Assembly: GCF_000482245.1 (NCBI RefSeq)
Contig: NZ_AWNH01000030.1
Span: 1 to 54,700 of the forward strand
Origin: Leptolyngbya sp. Heron Island J
Lineage (GTDB): Bacteria; Cyanobacteriota; Cyanobacteriia; Phormidesmidales; Phormidesmidaceae
DNA: 54,700 nucleotides
Direction of reading: 5' to 3'
The notes beneath the pieces were generated by a model, which searched no databases, was not told where the DNA came from, and saw only the letters and a program-made list of their open reading frames with translations. The translations under genes and the position numbers were made by a program. Positions 9,329-16,316 of this stretch are shown here, piece by piece. The first letter of the stretch is position 1. Each line of letters begins with the position of its first letter.

Positions 9329-10064
9329 GGTAGGACGATCATCCCTTTTTAAGAACTCATTAGTGATGATTTTTACACGGACTCTGTCGTGAGTCTACCG
9401 TGAACTAGGCGGAAACGGCATCTGCTTTTTGCTGACAAATGGTTTGATGATCTGGCTGGATACAGATGTCTACACAGCTGCTTTCTACGAATACTAAACT
9501 ATTTTAGAGCTTGACTTTATTTTGAGTCATGGGGTCACTATGATGACCCGACTTATGGCAGGTTTTTTGTTATGAAAACCCATAGGATTTATGAAATTGC
9601 TATAAAACCATCAATGCTGATGAGGGAGTTCTCAAAATAGTCTGCTAGGCCGGTTTTAACTAGGGCTGAGGAAGGTGGCGTCAGCTTGCCTGAGCCCCCA
9701 GAACATCAGACTAATCGCATCAGAGTCCCAGGCTGGTGCTAAGGACATCAGTACCCAGGCTATGACTGGTTTTGATGAGGCAGGCATACATAAACAAACG
9801 TGGAGCAATGCTGACAATTATTAAGCAATGCTTAAGCAGATGTAAAACAACGCCTACTTCCTAATTTTTGCTCGCTATCGTTACTCGTATCAAGTGATAC
9901 AACTTGACGTTGTGTTGACTGGGTGTTGTACCGCTGTGTCCCATTATCAAACCTTGAAGGAGAGCGACGTCAAAGGTTTGAGCAACACACAACCGATAGA
10001 CTAGGACGGTGGTGAGTTTTTGTCGCTTCCTCACCTTTATTGTTTCCCAAGAGGGCTTCAACTC
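9329..10064. other. Long intergenic region with hairpins, no supported gene
   Basis: This is the leader of the NACHT gene and the space before the small-RNA candidate. Two hairpins stand out. At 9525-9553 a stem GGGTCA/TGACCC is extended by AGTC/GACT. At 9948-9980 a stem CAAACCTT/AAGGTTTG is enclosed by GTTGTGTTG near 9909 and CAACACACAAC near 9983. An open frame of 66 codons on the minus strand (9861-10061) overlaps the second structure and has no recognisable features, so I do not call it a gene. Confidence 0.5.
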
Positions 10065-10065
10065 C

Positions 10066-10153
10066 CTGACAGAGCGGTCGTAGGAAACAGACGTCCTTAG
10101 TCACTTCTTCAAGTGAAAGTACCCTCCGATACAACAGAGGGTAGGATTTTTTT
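10066..10153 (+). ncRNA. Yfr2-like small RNA candidate
   Basis: Three consecutive hairpins end in a terminator. The first (10076-10096) has arms GGTCGT and ACGTCC and presents the loop AGGAAACAG. An unpaired GGAAACA is the hallmark I recall for the cyanobacterial Yfr2 small RNAs. The second (10101-10116) is TCACTT/AAGTGA with a four-base loop. The third is a stem ACCCTC/GAGGGT (10121-10142) followed by seven T (10147-10153), a rho-independent terminator. The size of about 90 bases fits Yfr2. No clear promoter is seen, so the 5' end is a guess. The alternative is the structured end of a lost transposon. Confidence 0.5.
10121..10153 (+). terminator. Rho-independent terminator of the small RNA candidate
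   Basis: A six-base-pair stem ACCCTC/GAGGGT with a ten-base loop is followed after AGGA by a run of seven T. It points rightwards, so it does not serve the minus-strand NACHT gene. Confidence 0.65.
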
Positions 10154-10261
10154 CAATTCTATTAGTATAAATTTTCCGTCGTCGGGTCGATGGAGGCTAG
10201 AACACTCAGTCCCTGGTCTGATGGAACGTTTACTTGCCGACTAATAGTTAGGAATTATTCT

Positions 10262-10484
10262 ATGGCTAAGTGCAAACCGCTATATTTCTCTCATCGCCAA
10301 ATTATACGCGCCCGGCTGGCTATGACTGCCTTTGGTGCAGTCACTCAGCTAAGTTCCTGGGCCTCGGCACCGTCCGGTGAAACGGCAGGTGGGGCAGCGG
10401 GGGGGTGAGGTCGTTGTCGGCTTTATCTATGTTGGCCCTCAGGATGACTTTGGCTATAACCAGGCCGATGCTGAAGGGGCCTAG
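10262..10484 (+). pseudogene. Remnant of a BMP-family ABC transporter substrate-binding protein
   Basis: The gene starts with ATG GCT AAG and a signal-peptide-like stretch, then breaks at a run of seven G (10399-10405). If one frame step is allowed there, the sequence continues as GEVVVGFIYVGPQDDFGYNQ, which matches the mature N-terminus of BMP-type lipoproteins that bind nucleosides or similar small ligands. It stops at TAG 10482-10484 after about 73 residues, against more than 330 in the family. The rest of the gene is gone. It stands directly before a permease fragment of the same transporter class. Confidence 0.7.
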
Positions 10485-10531
10485 CCATGGTTGCCATTTC
10501 TGGGCACCGTGTGGCTTAGGGGGCAGCTAGT

Positions 10532-10978
10532 ATGCCCCTGGGAGCTGTCCACGGCTGGCTGTCCCAGCAGCCTCGGGTAAATGAGCTGGCTATGGGCATT
10601 GCTATGACTATTTTGGGTAGCGGTCTGGCTTTTTTTCTGGGTAAGTCGTTTATTCAGCTCCAGGCCCCGCAGCTGCAGGCGGTGCTTAAGATCAGTCCGT
10701 TATTTTTAGGGGTTGCGATCGCGCTCCTGCTCCAATGGTTTTTTCGCGCCATCCACTGGGGGATATACGTGCGGGCCATAGGCGACAGTCCCGCAGCTGA
10801 CCGAGCTATGGGCAGTTCCATTTTCAATGTGGGGATGTCCAGCAGTATGGCCGGTAGCGTTCTAGCAGGCCTGGGCGGAGCCTGTTTATCGCTGTACTAT
10901 CCCAGCGTCTGGACCGAGCGCATCCTGTTTAATGCGATCCCGTATATTTTGACCTTGCTCATGATGATTGATGACTAA
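10532..10978 (+). pseudogene. Truncated BMP-type ABC transporter permease
   Basis: The 148-codon frame encodes part of an inner-membrane permease of the YufQ/BmpD type: the segment ANELxxGIAMTILGSGLA (here VNELAMGIAMTILGSGLA), several hydrophobic helices, and RAIGDSPAADRAMG. About 100 N-terminal residues are missing. Near the end SLYYPSVWTERI is joined directly to LFNAIPYILTLLMMI, so the conserved block between them has been deleted in frame. The ATPase gene that normally belongs to such an operon is absent. Its stop overlaps the start of the next gene, as expected for an old operon. Confidence 0.75.
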
Positions 10979-11354
10979 CACGATTAAGCTTGCGGTGAAT
11001 GGCACTCTGATGCGGGGGTTAGCGCTGAATCCTAATTTAATTAATGTGGATGCCACCTTTGAGCGGGAGACAAAAACAGTATCGACTTATCGGCTTTGGT
11101 CGATTGATGATCACTACCCGGCCATGATTAAGGTGCGAGAGGGTGGGGTTGCGATCGCGGTTGAAGTATGGCAGGTGCCATTGGCAGGGTTGGGTGTAAT
11201 TCTCTCGCAGGAACCACCGGGGTTAGCGATTGGTAAGGTGATGCTACAGGATGGAGAAGAGGTGTTGGGAGTAATTGGTGAACCGTTGACGGTTGAGGGC
11301 AAACGGGAGATTAGCCAGTATGGCGGCTGGCGAGATTATTTGGAGGCAAAATAA
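10971..11354 (+). CDS. Allophanate hydrolase C-terminal-domain-like protein
   Basis: This soluble protein of 127 aa resembles the stand-alone C-terminal (AtzF-type, gamma-glutamylcyclotransferase-like) domain of allophanate hydrolase. Key stretches are LAVNGTLMRGLALNPNL, the central YRLWSIDDHYPAM, EVWQVPLAGLGVIL, QEPPGLAIGK and the terminal SQYGGWRDYL. The conserved NGTLMRG loop and the GGW end are intact, so the gene looks functional although the transporter genes before it are broken. The ATG at 10971 is preferred over the TTG just upstream. The overlap with the permease remnant suggests it was the last gene of that operon, possibly linked to urea-like or nucleobase-derived nitrogen compounds. 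Confidence 0.75.
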   Translation: MTNTIKLAVNGTLMRGLALNPNLINVDATFERETKTVSTYRLWSIDDHYPAMIKVREGGVAIAVEVWQVPLAGLGVILSQEPPGLAIGKVMLQDGEEVLGVIGEPLTVEGKREISQYGGWRDYLEAK

Positions 11355-11405
11355 CTGGATAAAGTGGTCACCAGAGTTTAGAAAACAAAATGACTATCTC
11401 ATCCT

Positions 11406-13490
11406 TTAGTTTGAACGCTTGTATTCGAAAGATGCCATGCCAAAGACACCGATTGCTAAAAATAGCAAATGATTTAATGATGCCGAGTAGGGTAAGTAGG
11501 TTGTTAAGGATAAAATAAACATTATCAGAAGACGACTAAACCCTAAGCAAACAAATAGCCCCCAAAGATTTCTGTTACTCAATAATATATGTGGATAAAA
11601 TCTTGATATGAACGCAAAAGAAATTGCTGCCAACACTGCTGAATCAGAGAAAATTACAATAATTGTGCTTTCATCAGATAGATTGGGAACAAGATAGAAA
11701 AGACAAATAAATTCAAGAAAAGAGAATAGTGTTGTCAATGAAAAAGAGGTTAAAAAGAACGCTTTCCAGGGAATATACCTAAGTTTAAATAATAGATTGC
11801 CTTTTTCCTTTTTAAGGGTATTGGATGCTGCATTTTCAAGCACTTTATTTAAATATGCTTCGCAACGCTTAGCCTCAAGTGCTTCAATATGACGATTAAG
11901 GCTTCCTAGTAAAGTGCTACGAAGTTTCCATACAGTAGGATCATCGGGAGTAATTCTCTTAGCCTGGTCACAAGCTGCTAGCGCTTCCTCGTAACGGCCT
12001 AATATATTTAACAATTGGGATTTTTTCATCCAAGGAACAGCATCTCCAGAATTAAGCTCTGTAACACGCGTGGCAGCTTCGAGTGCTGCTTCGTAACGAC
12101 CTGATCTTTTTAGTAGATCACACTTTACATAATACGGCAGCCAATCATCATTGTTATTGCAGTTATTTTCTATAGCTTGATTACACGCTTCAATTGCTTC
12201 TTCATATCGACCTAATTTGTTGAATGCGTAAACATAATTGACCCACGCCTGCTGATTTTCGGGATTAATTTCTAAGACACGCTTAAAGGATTCAAATGCC
12301 TTTGGTAGAAAATTAAGACTCTCTAACCCAATCCCTCGATTTACCCATGCAATCTCATTATCAGGCTTAAGTTCAATAGCCCGATCATAAGCTTTGATCG
12401 CTTCTTCATATTGTTCTAAGTGTCCTAGGGCAAGCCCTCGGTTCGTCCAGACTGCATAGTCATTGGGGTTAAGTTCAATAGCCCGGTCATAGGCTTTGAT
12501 CGCTTCTTCATATTGTTCTAAGTGTCCTAGGGCAACTCCTCGAATACCTATGACTGCATCATCATTGGGGTTAAGTTCAATAGCTCGGTCATAAGCTTTG
12601 ATCGCTTCTTTGTATTGTTCTAAGCCCTCTAGAGCAATCCCTCGGTTTGTCCAGACTGCATAACTATTTGGGTTAAGTTCAATAGCTCGGTCATAAGCTT
12701 TAATCGCTTCTTCGTATTGTTCTAGACGCCCCAGAGTGACCCCCCGGTTTGTCCAAACCGTATCACTCTTCGGGTTAAGTTCAATAGCGTAATCATAAGC
12801 TTTGATTGCTTCTTCGTACTGCTCTAATCTATGGAGGGCAATTCCTCGATTTATCCAAGACTTATAACTTTTTGGGTTAAGTTCAATAGCTCGATCATAA
12901 GCCTCGATCGCTTCTTCATATTGTTCTAAGTTATCTAGGGTGAACCCTCGGTTCGTCCAGACAGCAGCAGCATTGGGATTAAGTTCAATAGCCCGGTCAT
13001 AGGCTTTGACCGCTTCTTTGTATCGTTTTAAGTTATTGAGAGCAAGCCCGCGATACGCCCAAGCCTTATCACTATTTGAGTTAATCTCAATAGCCTGCTC
13101 AAAGGAAAGAAGTGCTTTTTCAACACGGTTTAGCTTATATAAAGCTATGCCATTGCTACACCAAATATCGTCACTCTCGGGCACAATAGCTACAGCTTTT
13201 TCACAGACCGCTAACGCATCCTTGTAGCGTTCGAGACTCATTAACACATTTGCTTGTTCTCTCCAAGCTGAAGCATAATCTGGTTGAATATCTGTTGTTT
13301 GCTTGAAAGTATCGAAGGCTTCGCCATAAAGCTTCAAAGCTTTTAATGCGAGTCCTTTCTTATGTAAAACATTATGAGCTAAGGGATTCTTGTTAAGTAA
13401 CTTTTGATAAGCAGCGATCGCATCTTCGTATTTCCCTGACTCATATAATTGCTCACCTCTTTTGACCTCATTCTCGAATTCTTGATTCAT
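11406..13490 (-). CDS. TPR protein with four-helix membrane tail
   Basis: This 694-aa protein consists of about 15 tetratricopeptide units of 34 residues (8 to about 545), a scaffold for protein-protein contacts. Units between 144 and 381 are nearly identical and follow YEEAIKAYDRAIELNP..AVWTNRG. Residues about 577-687 contain four predicted membrane helices, so the TPR array is probably cytoplasmic and tethered to a membrane by its C-terminus. No signal peptide is seen. The start ATG at 13490 begins MNQEFENEVKRGEQLYE. It converges with the AtzF-like gene (51 bases between stops). The partner and the process are unknown; no enzymatic domain is present. Confidence 0.85.
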   Translation of the reverse strand: MNQEFENEVKRGEQLYESGKYEDAIAAYQKLLNKNPLAHNVLHKKGLALKALKLYGEAFDTFKQTTDIQPDYASAWREQANVLMSLERYKDALAVCEKAVAIVPESDDIWCSNGIALYKLNRVEKALLSFEQAIEINSNSDKAWAYRGLALNNLKRYKEAVKAYDRAIELNPNAAAVWTNRGFTLDNLEQYEEAIEAYDRAIELNPKSYKSWINRGIALHRLEQYEEAIKAYDYAIELNPKSDTVWTNRGVTLGRLEQYEEAIKAYDRAIELNPNSYAVWTNRGIALEGLEQYKEAIKAYDRAIELNPNDDAVIGIRGVALGHLEQYEEAIKAYDRAIELNPNDYAVWTNRGLALGHLEQYEEAIKAYDRAIELKPDNEIAWVNRGIGLESLNFLPKAFESFKRVLEINPENQQAWVNYVYAFNKLGRYEEAIEACNQAIENNCNNNDDWLPYYVKCDLLKRSGRYEAALEAATRVTELNSGDAVPWMKKSQLLNILGRYEEALAACDQAKRITPDDPTVWKLRSTLLGSLNRHIEALEAKRCEAYLNKVLENAASNTLKKEKGNLLFKLRYIPWKAFFLTSFSLTTLFSFLEFICLFYLVPNLSDESTIIVIFSDSAVLAAISFAFISRFYPHILLSNRNLWGLFVCLGFSRLLIMFILSLTTYLPYSASLNHLLFLAIGVFGMASFEYKRSN
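12350..13060 (-). repeat. Near-identical 102-bp TPR-coding repeats
   Basis: Seven consecutive units of 102 bases encode the central TPRs. Recurring plus-strand strings at this period include GGGTTAAGTTCAATAGC, TCATAAGCTTTGATCGCTTC and TATTGTTCTAAG. DNA-level identity is high in the central units and decays outwards, which indicates recent tandem expansion or homogenisation by recombination. Confidence 0.85.
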
Positions 13491-13780
13491 TTTCTGATTG
13501 TGGTTGTTAATTTTAGCCTTTTATAAAATGTTTGAACGTACCTTATAACGTGCTTCGTTCATTCTAGACATTCTTGCTGTAGTATACATAATGTTTATTC
13601 TTATCTGTTTGACTAGCCGCCATTGCTAATTTAGTCGAGCCGAGCAACTATACAAGACTTACCCTAAGCCGAATCTCTAGAACATGGAGAGAATTCAATG
13701 CAAACGATAAGTTGTTGCTGCGCAACAGTCGCATCGATTTACAACCAATCTTAAGCAAGAGCTGAGATAGCGCATTGTCC

Positions 13781-13873
13781 GGCTCCTGCGCTTAAATAAT
13801 TTCCCCGTTCCCCCATCACTCATCCGCCCATTTACAGCCTCAACCTGGGACTTTATTTTGGTGCAATCCTCTA
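13781..13873 (+). repeat. Dispersed intergenic repeat, copy B
   Basis: This copy is in the same orientation as copy A and about as long. It carries GCGCTTAAATAATT, CCCCGTT, CCCCATCACTCATCC, CAGCCTCAACCTGGGACTT and GTGCAATC. It lies in the 480-base intergenic region 13491-13972, which otherwise holds only the promoter/operator at its right end and no gene. Confidence 0.8.
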
Positions 13874-13885
13874 ACCGTGGGAAAT

Positions 13886-13943
13886 CGAATGTTGACAATG
13901 TCAACTTTGTCGATTACTGTTAAGTTAACGCTGTCAACATTCG
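13886..13943 (+). promoter_or_regulatory. Sigma-70-like promoter enclosed by a perfect inverted repeat
   Basis: TTGACA (13892-13897), 17 bases, then TACTGT (13915-13920) form a plausible -35/-10 pair for the gene at 13976. The -35 lies inside the palindrome GTTGACAATGTCAAC (13891-13905). A related site GTTAACGCTGTCAAC (13924-13938) covers the expected start of transcription, centred about 33 bases away. The outer arms CGAATGTTGACA (13886-13897) and TGTCAACATTCG (13932-13943) are exact reverse complements. The arrangement suggests a dimeric repressor binding on the same face of the helix at -35 and at +1. Confidence 0.6.
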
Positions 13944-13975
13944 TTGATGCACCTGCAGCTTAGGAGGGTTTAGTG

Positions 13976-14368
13976 ATGGCAATGGGTTACTCCATTGAGG
14001 AAGTGCAGCAGATTTTGGCCCAAGCGATGGAGCAAAGTCAGCAAGAAGGGTTCTCGCGATCGCAACTGGAAGAAATGGCTGCCGATCTGGGCATCTCTCC
14101 TGAAGCATTGACTCTGGCAGAACAACACTGCCAAGAGACCTCTGTTCAAACTACCTCAACTCCAGCTTCCCAGCGACCAGCGTTCTCTCAGCAACTAAGA
14201 ACCTATGTCGTGGTCAATGGCTTTTTACTCGCCCTGAATTTCAGCCTCTCTGGCACCATTACGTGGGCAATTTATCCACTTTTAGGTTGGGGCATGGGCC
14301 TACTGCTACCTAAGGAATTTTGGCACTGTGGCAAAGCCATTACTGATTTAGAGGATAAGCCGGTCTGA
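13976..14368 (+). CDS. Small 2TM-domain protein
   Basis: This 130-aa protein has an N-terminal helical segment (YSIEEVQQILAQAMEQ...SRSQLEEMAADLGISPEAL, about 5-45), a Thr/Ser/Pro linker, and a C-terminal pair of membrane helices (LRTYVVVNGFLLALNFSL and TWAIYPLLGWGMGLLLP). That is the layout of the 2TM family found in cyanobacteria and Bacteroidetes. The start is set by the ribosome binding site AGGAGG at 13962-13967, eight bases before ATG 13976; the GTG three bases earlier is too close. The gene stands alone behind the palindromic promoter, so it is probably tightly regulated. Its biochemical role is unknown; the N-terminal part could be a protein-binding or DNA-binding helical module. Confidence 0.75.
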   Translation: MAMGYSIEEVQQILAQAMEQSQQEGFSRSQLEEMAADLGISPEALTLAEQHCQETSVQTTSTPASQRPAFSQQLRTYVVVNGFLLALNFSLSGTITWAIYPLLGWGMGLLLPKEFWHCGKAITDLEDKPV

Positions 14369-14378
14369 ACGCAGTGCA

Positions 14379-14413
14379 ATCAGCCCACCGTCTCAAAAAG
14401 ACAGCAGGCTGAT
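14379..14413. terminator. Hairpin between convergent genes
   Basis: Arms ATCAGCC (14379-14385) and GGCTGAT (14407-14413) enclose an inner stem GTCT/AGAC. It lies 11 bases after the 2TM stop and about 45 bases past the end of the convergent Omp85 gene. It lacks a strong T run, so factor-independent termination is likely but not certain. Confidence 0.5.
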
Positions 14414-14456
14414 CATTTATGCATTTGGTAGAAAATAGGAGCTTAGCGTCGCACGG

Positions 14457-16091
14457 TTAAAACCGATCGCCAACGTTAAAGATAACTCTCGTATCCCCTT
14501 CATCATTGATACCAAACTCCAACCGGACCGGCCCAAACGACGTCAGCGCCCTCAAACCAAGACCATAGCCAAACCCATCACCCGGCTTATCTCGAACCTC
14601 CGCAGGCCGACCAATGACCTCATCACCTGTCCCTAAATCAGTTGCATAATCAAAAAAGAACGTGCCGCCCAGAGCCACGTCATCATCAAACGCATTGAAA
14701 GACAGAATCGGAAAACGATACTCAGCACTTGCCTGAACAAAACTCTCGCCAGTGCCCACTTCTCCCGAACCATAGCCCCGAACAGAACTCGAACCGCCTA
14801 AGCTAAACGCATCATAGGGAGGTGTATCGCCTAAAATGGTGCCCCCCTGAAGATTCAGCACTAACGTGCGTGGCCCCTCGGTAAAGCCAAACAGATTCAG
14901 CGGTAAAAACTGAGTATAGTTGGCGCTGAGGCGAGTAAATAAGATATCAGCATCGCCAATGGGAATCGACTGGTCCACACCAAACAGTAGCTTAGACCCC
15001 TTGGTCGGATTGCGAGTGCTATCCCGAGAATCAAAAATACCGGCCAAGTTAATAGTCAGCAGATCGTCTTCGCCATCATCACTCACGGTGAGAGCATTGC
15101 CCAACTCATCCGTAGGGGCAATATCGTCCGAAAACACATCCTCTCGCACCGAAATCTGCTGATAGGAAACGCCCAAGGCCGCTTCTAAATTGGTGGCCAG
15201 GGGCCGGAAATATTCAACACCGCCGCCGATGCGATGGACCCAGGGTTCATCACCGCTGGGGGTTTCTAACTCAGTATCACCCCCTGTAAATTCGGGCTCT
15301 ACAGCACGCTGATTGGCAAAGTTGATGCCGTAGCCGGACTCATCGTCAAAAACTTCTCTAAAGTCTAAATCCACCCCCAGAATGTTCTCACCCCCCTCAA
15401 TGCCCAGGGATAGAGTGCGATCGCTGCCGCCAAGGTTGGCGATTCCCACCCGTACACCTGCCGATATGCCTCTGGCACTATTGGATAAAGCGGGCACTGT
15501 TGAGGGGTGTGAAGGTCCCTGCAGCGCCGTTGGTCGGGATACCGTCAGGTCAAAGGTAAAGAAAAAGTCGTTGGGCTTGTCTACGTTGACAGCCATCAGC
15601 ACCTGGTCAGGGTCAGCGGCAGGCTCCAGGGTCAGGGTTGCTTGCTGGTCTGTGGCAAATAAACTCGCAACTCGCGTTAGCCCTGCTAAGGCCAGTTCTG
15701 GATCGTAAACATCACCTGGCTGTAGTGCAAATTCCTGGGCAATTCTCTGAGACCGGGCTGTTTCTTCAACTAAATTGCCATCCGGGTCGATATAGCGAAT
15801 TTGAATATCGGCAATCACCTCTCCATTGCCTGAGGGCACCGTCAGTTCGGGGCGTTCAGCAGCTGACAAGGTTGAGGTAGCTGGACTGTGGTCTTGAGCA
15901 CCTTGGAGTGCCACCAAATCTAAGACGGTTAGCTCTGCCGCCTCAGTTGACGAAGATAGAACTGAAGTATTGGTTTGCGCCCATCCCGGCAGTGCGAATA
16001 GCAAAGGACTAGCGATAATGCTTAATGGTAGTGATAAGGTCCACCCACGCTGCCGTAAAAGATGTAGTAATAACAACAGTTTTATCTTCAT
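14457..16091 (-). CDS. Omp85/BamA-like outer-membrane protein
   Basis: This is an outer-membrane beta-barrel of the Omp85 superfamily, used for protein or lipid assembly or transport across the outer membrane. After a signal peptide (hydrophobic stretch SLPLSIIASPLLFALPGWAQ) there is one POTRA-like unit (ELTVPSGNGEVIADIQIRY...TLTLEPAADPDQV). The barrel follows, with LGIEGGENILGVDLDF, the SLGGSSSVRGYG loop motif typical of Omp85 proteins and the C-terminal strand ending GDTRVIFNVGDRF. The last residue is phenylalanine, as expected for BAM recognition. I prefer the ATG at 16091 because it puts the signal peptide near the N-terminus; the frame extends to a TTG at 16181. With one POTRA it is shorter than BamA and closer to TamA/FhaC-like or small cyanobacterial Omp85 homologues. 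Confidence 0.8.
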   Translation of the reverse strand: MKIKLLLLLHLLRQRGWTLSLPLSIIASPLLFALPGWAQTNTSVLSSSTEAAELTVLDLVALQGAQDHSPATSTLSAAERPELTVPSGNGEVIADIQIRYIDPDGNLVEETARSQRIAQEFALQPGDVYDPELALAGLTRVASLFATDQQATLTLEPAADPDQVLMAVNVDKPNDFFFTFDLTVSRPTALQGPSHPSTVPALSNSARGISAGVRVGIANLGGSDRTLSLGIEGGENILGVDLDFREVFDDESGYGINFANQRAVEPEFTGGDTELETPSGDEPWVHRIGGGVEYFRPLATNLEAALGVSYQQISVREDVFSDDIAPTDELGNALTVSDDGEDDLLTINLAGIFDSRDSTRNPTKGSKLLFGVDQSIPIGDADILFTRLSANYTQFLPLNLFGFTEGPRTLVLNLQGGTILGDTPPYDAFSLGGSSSVRGYGSGEVGTGESFVQASAEYRFPILSFNAFDDDVALGGTFFFDYATDLGTGDEVIGRPAEVRDKPGDGFGYGLGLRALTSFGPVRLEFGINDEGDTRVIFNVGDRF

Positions 16092-16316
16092 ATTTTTAGG
16101 AGATAACTTTGCTTCGCTTAATTTTGACAGCTTTGAGGCAATCTTAGCCAATCTTAATGGAATATCTGGCGCAGTTGGCAAAAGATGTCAGATGCCTCAC
16201 CATAAAAATCTAAAAAACCTCCCAATGCTTTATTGAGTAATGGATAGCAATACACCCCTAGCCTCTGTAGCAGATACATGCGATCGCACCAACCTTGGTA
16301 ACAAATGCTACACACC

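Noticed and set aside
9861-10061. A 66-codon minus-strand frame
   Set aside because: It lies over a predicted hairpin structure, matches no family and has no ribosome binding site.
10040-10153. Structured region as an omega RNA or right end of an IS200/IS605 element
   Set aside because: No TnpB or TnpA coding sequence lies beside it on either strand, and the triple hairpin plus terminator fits a small RNA better.
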